The translations under genes were made by a program, and so were the position numbers. Positions 1-5,532 of a stretch of 5,694 bases of DNA are shown piece by piece. Source of the DNA: Candidatus Sediminicultor sextus (GTDB taxonomy: Bacteria > Atribacterota > Phoenicimicrobiia > Phoenicimicrobiales > Phoenicimicrobiaceae); the NCBI GenBank assembly GCA_014894735.1, contig JADBKX010000125.1, forward strand, positions 1-5,694. The letters are read 5' to 3'. Numbering within the stretch: position 1 is the first letter of the stretch; each line of letters opens with the position of its first letter. A model generated the notes under the pieces. That model saw only the letters and a program-made list of their open reading frames with translations. It was not told the origin of the DNA and did not search any database.

Positions 1-290
1 GGGAAACCATTGCTGATGAGTTTATCGCTCTGAAGGAAAAATATCAACAATATGATTTTTTTTATGTTCATATTAAAAAGACGGACAGTTATGGTGAAGA
101 CGTGAACTATGATGCGCATAGCTGGCACCCCAATCCTTTCCTGCTTTATTCTCGCTATATTCGTGTTGATGATGTCAAGCATTTCAGTGAAAATGAATTC
201 GTCAGAGGAGGCCTGGGACGCTTCCCTGCTTTAGAAGCCATGCAGCTGATGCTGGCCAATGCCCTGAAACTGAATAAGTACGGTGCATAA
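1..290 (+). CDS. apgM: 2,3-bisphosphoglycerate-independent phosphoglycerate mutase, archaeal type (3' part, internally deleted)
   Basis: This is the C-terminal part of a cofactor-independent phosphoglycerate mutase of the archaeal ApgM type (alkaline phosphatase superfamily), which interconverts 3- and 2-phosphoglycerate in glycolysis in the cytoplasm. The frame is open from base 3 to the TAA at 288-290; the 5' end lies outside the window. The motif FYVHIKKTDSYGED and the ending HSWHPNPFLLYS, RGGLGRFPALEAM and LKLNKYGA are typical of the family. The two parts are joined by only V-N-Y-D-A. From memory of the family, about 40-50 residues normally lie here, including the TGDHST segment whose Asp and His bind catalytic metal. 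If that is right, the frame is kept but the enzyme should be inactive. A GTG at 102 is an internal Val codon, not a start. Family assignment is strong; the deletion is inferred without an alignment. Confidence 0.85.
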   Translation, partial: ETIADEFIALKEKYQQYDFFYVHIKKTDSYGEDVNYDAHSWHPNPFLLYSRYIRVDDVKHFSENEFVRGGLGRFPALEAMQLMLANALKLNKYGA

Positions 291-321
291 TAGAAGTTGT
301 AATCATAATTTTTTGTATATC

Positions 322-329
322 AAAGGAGG
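322..329 (+). promoter_or_regulatory. Ribosome binding site that sets the metallopeptidase start
   Basis: AAAGGAGG lies 7 bases before the ATG at 337. The frame is open upstream to an ATG at 283, but that start overlaps the apgM stop, has no ribosome binding site, and would add 18 residues unlike the family. The start at 337 gives the typical beginning MDWKGRKKSSNVEDRRG. Confidence 0.85.
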
Positions 330-336
330 GTTTTAT

Positions 337-1179
337 ATGGATTGGAAAGGACGCAAAAAAAGTTCCAATGTGGAGGACAGGAGGGGCCTGTCTTCCGGCA
401 AGATGGTAGTCGGCGGCATTGGCGGCATCATCCTCCTACTGGTTTTTACCCTTTTGGGAGGCAATCCAGTGGATATCATCAACAATATGCAAAACACAGA
501 CACGGAGGTGGACTCCTCTTACCAGGCCACCGCCGAAGAGGAGGAGCTGGCTGAGTTTGTCTCTGTTGTTTTGGCGGAGACGGAGGAAGTGTGGACCATG
601 CTTTTCAAGGAGCAGGGCGGGCAATATGACTATCCCACCCTGGTCCTTTATTCTGGCATGGTGGATTCCGCATGCGGCGTGGCCGGCTCGTCAGCGGGTC
701 CTTTTTACTGCTCGGGAGACCAGAAGGTGTACCTAGATCTGAGCTTTTTCAATGAGCTTCGCAAAAATTACAATGCTCCCGGCGACTTTGCCATAGCCTA
801 TGTGGTGGCTCACGAGGTAGGTCACCATGTCCAGATGCTGCTGGGCATCATGGACCAGTTGAATGAACTGAGGCAAAAGCTGTCTAAAACGGAATACAAC
901 AATCTGATGGTGAGGCTGGAGCTCCAGGCCGACTACTTCGCAGGGGTGTGGGCTCATTACGTCAACCGGATTGATCTGTTGGAGAAGGGTGACCTGGAGG
1001 AGGCCTTGAATGCGGCCAGCGCCGTGGGAGACGACAGGCTTCAGAAGCAGAATCAGGGCTATGTGGTGCCCGACAGCTTCACCCACGGCACCTCGGAGCA
1101 GAGGCAGCGATGGTTCTACAAGGGTTTCACCAACGGCACCATAGCCGGCGGCGACACCTTCAACATGGATATTGATTAA
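337..1179 (+). CDS. YpfJ/KPN_02809-type neutral zinc metallopeptidase, membrane anchored
   Basis: A 280-residue predicted zinc metallopeptidase of the YpfJ family (Pfam zinc_peptidase, PF04228). The N-terminal SSNVEDRRG motif is a family signature and is followed by one hydrophobic segment at about residues 23-40, which should anchor the protein in the membrane. The zinc site HEVGH (HExxH) is at residues 159-163, and the downstream LELQADYFAGVWA helix is the usual place for a further ligand. Two cysteines flank the GSSAGPFY segment (ACG and YCSG), also typical. The C-terminal THGTSEQRQRWF motif is conserved. Length is normal, so the gene looks intact. It starts 46 bases after apgM and could share its transcript, but its GC content (roughly 50-55% by eye) is well above the genes that follow at 1528-3641, which hints at a different history. 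The physiological substrate of this family is not well defined. Confidence 0.93.
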   Translation: MDWKGRKKSSNVEDRRGLSSGKMVVGGIGGIILLLVFTLLGGNPVDIINNMQNTDTEVDSSYQATAEEEELAEFVSVVLAETEEVWTMLFKEQGGQYDYPTLVLYSGMVDSACGVAGSSAGPFYCSGDQKVYLDLSFFNELRKNYNAPGDFAIAYVVAHEVGHHVQMLLGIMDQLNELRQKLSKTEYNNLMVRLELQADYFAGVWAHYVNRIDLLEKGDLEEALNAASAVGDDRLQKQNQGYVVPDSFTHGTSEQRQRWFYKGFTNGTIAGGDTFNMDID

Positions 1180-1527
1180 AATAAACTATTGTTACGGAAA
1201 ACTATATTATGCTTGTTTAGAAGATAAAGAAGGAATGATAAATATTTTTTATGAAAAGAGAAAGAAAGGGTTGGAAAGATTTGGGATAGATATTTCTTTA
1301 AATTATTTCTTCTAATTTTTGATAAACTTTTTCAGTTTAATCACTCATACAAAAAGTTCGAAAATCTTTTTGTGGGGGAGCCTGACAATTTCCAGCCCTT
1401 TGGCTTTTGTTGAAGAGTTTTTTTATTTTAAAATATTTAACATAAAAAAGATAAATAAGAGATTTATCATATTTATAATGATATGATAACATAAATAGTT
1501 CTATAAAAATGAGGAGGAAAAACCAAA
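1180..1527. other. AT-rich intergenic region with a possible gene remnant and weak hairpins
   Basis: No clear gene lies here. On the + strand, one frame stays open from the end of the metallopeptidase gene to a TAA at 1313-1315, about 44 codons after 1181; it includes an ATG at 1235 that would give 26 residues, but the AGGA directly abutting that ATG is badly placed as a ribosome binding site. The text (for example GMINIFYEKRKKGLERF) looks protein-like and may be the tail of a lost gene. CAAAAAG/CTTTTTG (1350-1372) and AGCC-CTTT-GGCT (1394-1405) are weak stem-loops; the second is followed by a short T run and, 12 bases later, by seven T at 1418-1424. They could end transcription from the peptidase gene, but neither is a convincing terminator. 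The promoter-like dyad at 1464-1489 is listed separately. Confidence 0.4.
1464..1489 (+). promoter_or_regulatory. Operator-like inverted repeat over a possible -10 box
   Basis: TTATCATAT (1464-1472) and its exact reverse complement ATATGATAA (1481-1489) are separated by 8 bases. A TATAAT hexamer at 1474-1479 lies in the middle. No good -35 hexamer is seen 16-18 bases upstream. The arrangement would suit a repressor that blocks a promoter for the gene at 1528, with transcription starting near 1486. The region is so AT-rich that chance cannot be excluded. Confidence 0.35.
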
Positions 1528-2253
1528 ATGAATCAAAAAATAAAAATTCAAAACATTAATTTAGGACATAAAATAATAATCTACTTTTTATTTGTTGGTA
1601 TGACATTAACTTTAATGACCAGCAGTGCTTATTGTATTATAGATTTAAGAATTTCTCCAACTATCTCTCCTGAAGAAGGGGAATTAAATCTGGATAGACT
1701 AAAAATGGAGATTGCCGGTGAATTTTTTGGGATAGATAGTAGTTTAATTTTAAGTTATCGTCAAGAACAATTCCGTCCTGAAGATATTGTTACTGCCTTA
1801 TTTTTCTCAGGGGATAGCCAAAGACCGCTTGATTCAGTTTTAGCTTTACGAAAAGAGGAAGAGGATTGGAGTCAGGTTGCTACTAAGTTAGAGGTATCAC
1901 CCAATGCTCATGGCATGCAGATGGCCTTAACCCATGGGAAAGGCAAAAAAGTAGGGCTAAAAAGGAAATTACCCTCAGAAAGTGATATTTTTATCAGTTT
2001 CATAAGTGACTATTATAAGATTGATATGGAAAGATTATGGCTTTATTTCGAAAGAGAATTTACTATAAATGATATCCTCCTGGCAGTAAATTTAGGAACA
2101 CATTATGGAATTAGATTCGAATTATTACTGCAAGACAGAGAGAGAGGATTAGATTGGTTTACGATTTTAAGGGAAAGAAATATTAAGGAAGAGAAACTGT
2201 TTTTACCTTATAAATCTGAAATTAAGTATAAAAATAGACCAGTGCTTGAATAG
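1528..2253 (+). CDS. Secreted or membrane-anchored protein with two helical repeats, function unknown
   Basis: A 241-residue protein I cannot name. Residues 15-36 form a hydrophobic segment after a basic N-terminus, so it is probably exported or anchored; a Cys at 36 follows SSAY, which is not a good lipobox. The mature part holds two copies of a roughly 60-residue module at about 62-123 and 158-219, aligned without gaps at a constant offset of 96 residues: FFGID/YYKID, EDIVTAL/NDILLAV and EDWSQVA/LDWFTIL. The second part of each copy resembles a motif I recall from exported proteins of anaerobes (DI..AL followed by a LALRK..G..W.E(I/V)A.(K/E)LG(V/I) pattern), which has no assigned function. 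A basic linker (GKGKKVGLKRK) separates the copies. The ATG at 1528 is preceded by GAGGAGG at 1511-1517. Codon use is very AT-rich, unlike the upstream peptidase. Confidence 0.8.
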   Translation: MNQKIKIQNINLGHKIIIYFLFVGMTLTLMTSSAYCIIDLRISPTISPEEGELNLDRLKMEIAGEFFGIDSSLILSYRQEQFRPEDIVTALFFSGDSQRPLDSVLALRKEEEDWSQVATKLEVSPNAHGMQMALTHGKGKKVGLKRKLPSESDIFISFISDYYKIDMERLWLYFEREFTINDILLAVNLGTHYGIRFELLLQDRERGLDWFTILRERNIKEEKLFLPYKSEIKYKNRPVLE

Positions 2254-2466
2254 GCCTGTAAATATTTTTTTAAAAAAAGAAGGATTTTTAATTTTTATGT
2301 AGAATTAAAATATATTGAGTGTGGTTTAAAAAATTGATATAACTTTTAAATCCGAGAGTTGCATTATCTAACAGAAATTGGCACAGCGTATATATAATTA
2401 TTACATTAAAATTATGAGTTGCTGATAATTTTAAAAAAACTATCTGAGATTAAGGGGTAAAAAATA

Positions 2467-2880
2467 ATGAAAAAATATAATGTTTTTGTTAAAAGTACGA
2501 TTTTTCTGTTCATTCTCATTCTTCTTATGCCCGCATTAATTTCCCCGGTTATAGCTCAAGGGAATACTACTGGAATAAATATTTCAGAGTTGTTAAAGTC
2601 GGAAGAGCCAGGAGTAATAGATTCTATAGCCAACTTCTTATTCACGATGTATGAGTATTTAAAAAAAGGAATAGTATCTATCTTAGAACAAACAGTTTTT
2701 AAAGCTAACCCCCAGTTAGCAGATTACTATGCAGAAGTGGCTGCTTTTTTAGCCAGTTTAACGGCCATTTTTATAATTCTTGAAGTGCTCAGTGTACCAA
2801 AGAAGGTAGTAAAAATATTATTAATACTTGGATGGATTCTCTTTTTGTGTTCTATTGCCATGAGAACATTTTTAAAATAA
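2467..2880 (+). CDS. Small membrane protein with signal peptide and two TM segments, function unknown
   Basis: A 137-residue protein that I do not recognise. It starts with a clear signal peptide: basic MKKYNVFVK, a hydrophobic core at about residues 11-24, and a likely cleavage after VIA at residue 30. The mature part has an amphipathic stretch (about 50-80, with FLFTMYEYLKKGIVSIL) and two strongly hydrophobic segments at about 90-110 and 114-132, joined by a short basic turn (PKKVVK), so it probably forms a hairpin in the membrane with both short ends on the outer side. No catalytic motif is seen. AAGGGG at 2452-2457 supports the ATG at 2467. It lies 59 bases before the next gene, close enough for a shared transcript, and both products carry an export signal ending in A-Q, so a joint role at the cell surface is possible but unproven. 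The 213-base gap upstream shows only AT-rich text, without a convincing promoter or terminator. Confidence 0.75.
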   Translation: MKKYNVFVKSTIFLFILILLMPALISPVIAQGNTTGINISELLKSEEPGVIDSIANFLFTMYEYLKKGIVSILEQTVFKANPQLADYYAEVAAFLASLTAIFIILEVLSVPKKVVKILLILGWILFLCSIAMRTFLK

Positions 2881-2939
2881 AATAAAATCTCTTTACTTCT
2901 CTATAAAAATAATAAAAACACTGTATAAGGAGGAATCTT

Positions 2940-3641
2940 ATGAAGTATAGACGAATTATTTTTTTAACAATTCTTGTTTTAACTATCCTCTCATTATTTT
3001 TATCATTTGTTTATGCCCAGGTTTGGGATATCGAATTTTCTGGTGACGTTACTCCCGTTGCTAGTAAGGTTTCGTCAATGATTCGAGAAAGATACTTAAA
3101 AGATTATGATTCTAATGACATAAGCCCTACGCCACAATATAATGATATCAATATGAGTAAATCAGCGGGAACATTTAAAATATCAAACGGGCAGGGAAAC
3201 ATTATTGAGGTTGTAAATAAAACTTCGTTGTCAATTTCAAAAAAAGTAGGATTTTCTTCTGTAGATGATGTTATGACCGCTGTAGCTATTAATAGTATTG
3301 GAAAAGATCCTAATGCTCCTCCATTCACCATTGGTTCTTCCCTAGAAGATGTTATTAGAGTTATGGGGACCCCTGAATCGATTCAGATATCCTTTAAATC
3401 TTTTAAGTATCGAAATTCTACTGTTTATTTTGATAACGATTGGAAAGTGCAGTCTTGGGATAATCGATATGGTAATTTAAAAGTAAGTTTAGAAAATGAA
3501 TGCAGAATTGATGTATTAGATATCGATGATATTTTTAAAATTATCAATGATAATCTAACCGAAGAATTTACAATTTTACCTATTGATAAATCTATTGAAG
3601 AAACTATTGAAGAATTTCAGAAGTATTTAGAAAATCAGTAA
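2940..3641 (+). CDS. Exported protein with SmpA/BamE-like GS-GTP-YF motif, function unknown
   Basis: A 233-residue protein with a signal peptide (MKYRR, hydrophobic core at about 6-22, likely cleavage after VYA at residue 26). Residues 129-183 carry a recognisable conserved pattern: FTIGSSLEDVIRVMGTPESI, then STVYFDNDWKVQSW and a GNLKVSL ending. This FT(I/L)GS..eV...GTP..i...YG.S.VYF pattern recurs in many bacterial exported proteins and resembles the small outer-membrane lipoprotein domain SmpA/OmlA (BamE-like), which usually mediates protein contacts. That points to an envelope role, but the exact function is unknown. A second segment with SSVDDVMTAVAINSIGKDP at about 106-124 precedes it, and the C-terminus is acidic and helical (EETIEEFQKYLENQ). 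AAGGAGG at 2927-2933 supports the ATG at 2940. The gene is AT-rich like its upstream neighbours and probably belongs to the same group. Confidence 0.8.
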   Translation: MKYRRIIFLTILVLTILSLFLSFVYAQVWDIEFSGDVTPVASKVSSMIRERYLKDYDSNDISPTPQYNDINMSKSAGTFKISNGQGNIIEVVNKTSLSISKKVGFSSVDDVMTAVAINSIGKDPNAPPFTIGSSLEDVIRVMGTPESIQISFKSFKYRNSTVYFDNDWKVQSWDNRYGNLKVSLENECRIDVLDIDDIFKIINDNLTEEFTILPIDKSIEETIEEFQKYLENQ

Positions 3642-3884
3642 ACATAAATAAAATTTATATCTAACTGGAAAAAATTATATTTTGGTAGTATTTGGATATT
3701 AGTTTTTTAATTCATTATTGCCTAGTTAACTTCGTATAACTGAACTGCTCATACATACTCCGCTCCCGTTGGTCGCTCGCTACCGGCTTTACCACATTTT
3801 CACCTCTGCTATCGCTACAGTGAAAACGTCGTATACACCCGGAAAGAACAGGGAAGGGTTGTTAATGCTCAGGAATTCGGCGGT
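3642..3884. other. Intergenic region with GC-rich structured module
   Basis: Bases 3642-3720 are AT-rich without visible features. From about 3760 to 3845 the GC content jumps sharply within AT-rich surroundings. The module starts with ACTTCGTATA (3729-3738) and ends with the near-copy ACGTCGTATA (3826-3835), a direct repeat 97 bases apart with one mismatch. Between them lie short tandem-like pieces (GGTCGCTCGCTACC, CTATCGCTA) and an inverted repeat at 3797-3826. It has no open frame of interest. It looks like a dispersed intergenic repeat or a recombination site such as an integron attC or Xer-type site, rather than a gene. Confidence 0.45.
3797..3826. repeat. Inverted repeat, 7-bp stem
   Basis: TTTTCAC (3797-3803) pairs perfectly with GTGAAAA (3820-3826) across a 16-base loop that contains CTGCTATCGCTACA. 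There is no T run after either arm, so it is unlikely to be an intrinsic terminator. It is part of the GC-rich module described for this gap. Confidence 0.6.
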
Positions 3885-3913
3885 TTGTCTAAATATAGTG
3901 AATGTTGTATAAT
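3885..3913 (+). promoter_or_regulatory. Sigma-A-type promoter for the ferritin-like gene
   Basis: TTGTCT (3885-3890) and a perfect TATAAT (3908-3913) are separated by exactly 17 bases. Transcription should start near 3920, giving a leader of about 110 bases before the ATG at 4031. This is the best promoter in the window and probably drives the genes at 4031 and 4345. The leader contains a 21-codon open frame (GTG 3931 to TAA 3994-3996) preceded by GAGG, which may or may not be translated. Confidence 0.65.
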
Positions 3914-4030
3914 TTAATTATGAGGTTATTGTGCTAAAGATTGGTTTTGTAGAACTTTTCTGTTGTGAGCAACCTATGGAAAAAATAGAAGGTTAAAAGA
4001 AGGATAATATTTCAATAAAAGGAGGTAGCC

Positions 4031-4327
4031 ATGCCTGAATTTGGAAATCCATTTTCTGGTCTTAAGAAAGACCGTAAGATCACGAACGAAGAGTTAATTC
4101 GTGCTATAAGGTTTATGATTGCAGCAGAGTATGAAGCCATTCAGCTTTATATGCAGCTTGCTGAATCAACTGATAACCAATTAGCACAAGATGTGCTGAA
4201 GGACATCGCAGATGAAGAGCGTGTTCATGCTGGAGAATTTCTTAGACTCTTGAAAGAACTTGCCCCAGATGAAGAAAAATTTTACAGAGAAGGCGCTAAA
4301 GAGGTAGAAGAAGAAATTAATAAATAA
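4031..4327 (+). CDS. Ferritin-like protein, rubrerythrin/encapsulated-ferritin type
   Basis: A 98-residue ferritin-like protein with two main helices (about 18-46 and 48-78). The ferroxidase pattern is visible: E33 in AAEYEA on the first helix, and E63 with H66 in ADEERVH (ExxH) on the second. This matches the half-size ferritins (EncFtn type) that build a four-helix diiron site by dimerising and that oxidise Fe(II), often inside or fused to an encapsulin shell. The family is commonly annotated as ferritin or rubrerythrin family (PF02915). The N-terminal MPEFGNPFSGL motif is well conserved in relatives I recall from anaerobes. The C-terminus ends at EVEEEINK, without an obvious encapsulin-targeting tail, and no encapsulin gene is in the window. 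AAAGGAGG at 4018-4025 precedes the ATG. The gene leads a probable operon with the membrane protein 17 bases downstream. Likely roles are iron storage or detoxification of iron and oxidants. Confidence 0.88.
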   Translation: MPEFGNPFSGLKKDRKITNEELIRAIRFMIAAEYEAIQLYMQLAESTDNQLAQDVLKDIADEERVHAGEFLRLLKELAPDEEKFYREGAKEVEEEINK

Positions 4328-4344
4328 AGTAAAGGAAATAAAAA

Positions 4345-5088
4345 ATGAAACGAGTATTTAGTTGGCAGGTTTTACTAGGTCTGTCCCTAATAGCTTTATC
4401 TACGCTGGTTTATTTTATTCACTATTTTATTTTTAGAGACGCACATCATATTTTCCTATATCTTATTGGAGATATTGCTTTTGTTTTTATTGAAGTTTTG
4501 TTAGTGACTTTGGTTTTACACCAGTTACTGCACTATAGAGAAAAGAAAGCTATGTTGAACAAATTAAATATGGTTATAGGGGCGTTTTTTAGTGAAGTTG
4601 GCAGAGAATTGCTCAAAATTTTTTCTGATTTTGATACAGAGTCTGTTAAAATTACTCAGAAACTGGTTATAACAAATGAGTCTTTTGAAAAAGAGTTTTT
4701 GGAAATTTGTAAAAGTGTCAAAAATCACACTTACAACATTGACAGCAAGAGAGGGGATTTGGAGAATATTAAAAATTTCTTAAAAGAGAAGAGACAGTTT
4801 TTATTGAATCTTTTGGAAAATCCCAATCTGTTAGAACATGAGTCATTCACAAATTTACTTTGGGCAGTATTTCATTTAACAGAGGAGCTTATTCACAGAA
4901 GAAGCCTGAGCGAATTACCAGAAACTGATTATCAACACCTTGCAGGAGATATTAAGAGGGCATATCATCTTTTGATTTTAGAATGGTTGAACTATATGAA
5001 GCATTTAAAAGCTAATTACCCATATCTTTTTTCTCTTGCAGTTAGAACAAATCCTTTTGATATAGATGCATCGGTAGAGGTTAGATAA
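4345..5088 (+). CDS. Conserved two-TM protein with long helical cytoplasmic domain, function unknown
   Basis: A 247-residue protein of a conserved family that I recognise by sequence but for which I know no function. Two transmembrane segments lie at about residues 8-29 and 37-62, separated by a short loop with RDAHH. The remaining 185 residues look soluble and helical. Conserved-looking stretches are NKLNMVIGAFFSEVG (about 72-86), LLWAVFHLTEELIHR (about 171-185) and YPYLFSLAVRTNPFD (about 225-239); H177 with E180/E181, and H198, H208 and H220 could be ligands for a metal, but that is inference. It starts 17 bases after the ferritin-like gene with AAAGGA upstream and no terminator between them, so co-transcription is very likely. 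That suggests a membrane partner of the ferritin-like protein, for example a sensor or an anchor for iron or redox handling. Confidence 0.82.
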   Translation: MKRVFSWQVLLGLSLIALSTLVYFIHYFIFRDAHHIFLYLIGDIAFVFIEVLLVTLVLHQLLHYREKKAMLNKLNMVIGAFFSEVGRELLKIFSDFDTESVKITQKLVITNESFEKEFLEICKSVKNHTYNIDSKRGDLENIKNFLKEKRQFLLNLLENPNLLEHESFTNLLWAVFHLTEELIHRRSLSELPETDYQHLAGDIKRAYHLLILEWLNYMKHLKANYPYLFSLAVRTNPFDIDASVEVR

Positions 5089-5117
5089 ATAGAGTTCTTG
5101 TGCTTAAGTAAAGCAAA

Positions 5118-5137
5118 CCTGCTACAGCGAAAGCAGG
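5118..5137 (+). other. Stem-loop between the two-TM gene and the cupin gene
   Basis: CCTGCT (5118-5123) pairs with AGCAGG (5132-5137) around an 8-base loop, ACAGCGAA. No T run follows on the + strand, so it is at best a weak terminator or an RNA 3'-end stabiliser. The context GCAAACC...GAAA...GGGG.AAGCAA recalls the first half of a GEMM-I (cyclic-di-GMP) riboswitch, but the second half with its conserved GGUUACCGA-type segment is not present. Confidence 0.5.
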
Positions 5138-5184
5138 GGAAGCAATCTCAATACATCTTTCTATCATTACACGGGTTGAAGACA

Positions 5185-5193
5185 TGATACAAT
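5185..5193 (+). promoter_or_regulatory. Possible extended -10 promoter for the cupin gene
   Basis: TGATACAAT is an extended -10 element (TGn followed by TACAAT). No good -35 hexamer is seen 17-18 bases upstream, which extended -10 promoters can tolerate. Transcription would start near 5200, leaving a short leader that contains the ribosome binding site AGGAGG at 5213-5218. Confidence 0.35.
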
Positions 5194-5226
5194 TATTATC
5201 GAATAACATGAGAGGAGGTAGTAGCC

Positions 5227-5532
5227 ATGCAAGTAAAAAACCTATCTGATTTGGTGAAATATCAAGAAAATGCTGTTGTAAGCAGTGAGATAATAAAGAA
5301 AGACGCAGGAACAGTCACTGTATTTGCTTTTGATAAAGATCAAGGACTAAGCGAACATACCGCACCATTTGATGCTTTAGTCAATATCATTGACGGCCAG
5401 GCAGAAGTTTCAATATCGGGAAAGCTGTTTACTGTAAAGGAAGGCGAAATGATAATTATGCCTGCAAATAAACCACATTCAATGAAAGCGGTGGAGAAGT
5501 TCAAGATGCTTTTAGTAATGATTAAAAAATAG
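5227..5532 (+). CDS. Small single-domain cupin protein
   Basis: A 101-residue cupin (cupin_2-type beta barrel). The first cupin motif region is GLSEHTAPFDALVNIIDG (residues 40-57) with H44, and the second is GEMIIMPANKPHS (residues 73-85) with H84. Only one His is present in the first motif and the usual Glu is replaced, so metal binding may be weakened or use another geometry; this form is common in the small cupins of anaerobes I recall, and their reactions are mostly unknown. The ending FKMLLVMIKK is typical, so the protein is complete. The ATG at 5227 follows AGGAGG with 8 bases between. The leader (GGAGGTAGTAGCC-ATG) closely resembles that of the ferritin-like gene (GGAGGTAGCC-ATG). A stress or redox role is suggested by the neighbours only. 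Confidence 0.87.
   Translation: MQVKNLSDLVKYQENAVVSSEIIKKDAGTVTVFAFDKDQGLSEHTAPFDALVNIIDGQAEVSISGKLFTVKEGEMIIMPANKPHSMKAVEKFKMLLVMIKK

Noticed and set aside
297..321. Promoter TTGTAA/TATATC before the metallopeptidase
   Set aside because: The spacer is only 13 bases, and the transcript would start on the ribosome binding site.
283..336. Upstream ATG that would extend the metallopeptidase by 18 residues
   Set aside because: It overlaps the apgM stop and lacks a ribosome binding site, while a strong one precedes the ATG at 337 and that start matches the family.
733..1086. 117-codon open frame on the minus strand
   Set aside because: It lies wholly inside the intact metallopeptidase gene in antisense; its residues show no recognisable family and there is no ribosome binding site pattern. 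The same holds for the shorter antisense frames at 436-624, 3104-3331 and 5340-5558 and the other-frame sense frames at 342-554 and 419-736.
2265..2278. T7-A7 tract after the gene at 1528 as an intrinsic terminator
   Set aside because: It has no loop or GC-rich stem and lies in AT-rich DNA where such runs are expected.
2393..2446. TATAAT at 2393-2398 and TTGCTG-16-TATCTG at 2419-2446 as promoters for the gene at 2467
   Set aside because: The first has no -35 at a proper distance; the second has weak hexamers and would leave a leader of about 14 bases. Neither stands out from AT-rich background.
3729..3762. Full loxP-like site
   Set aside because: Only one arm (TTAACTTCGTATA) resembles loxP; the inverted second arm is absent, so no functional Cre-type site is present.
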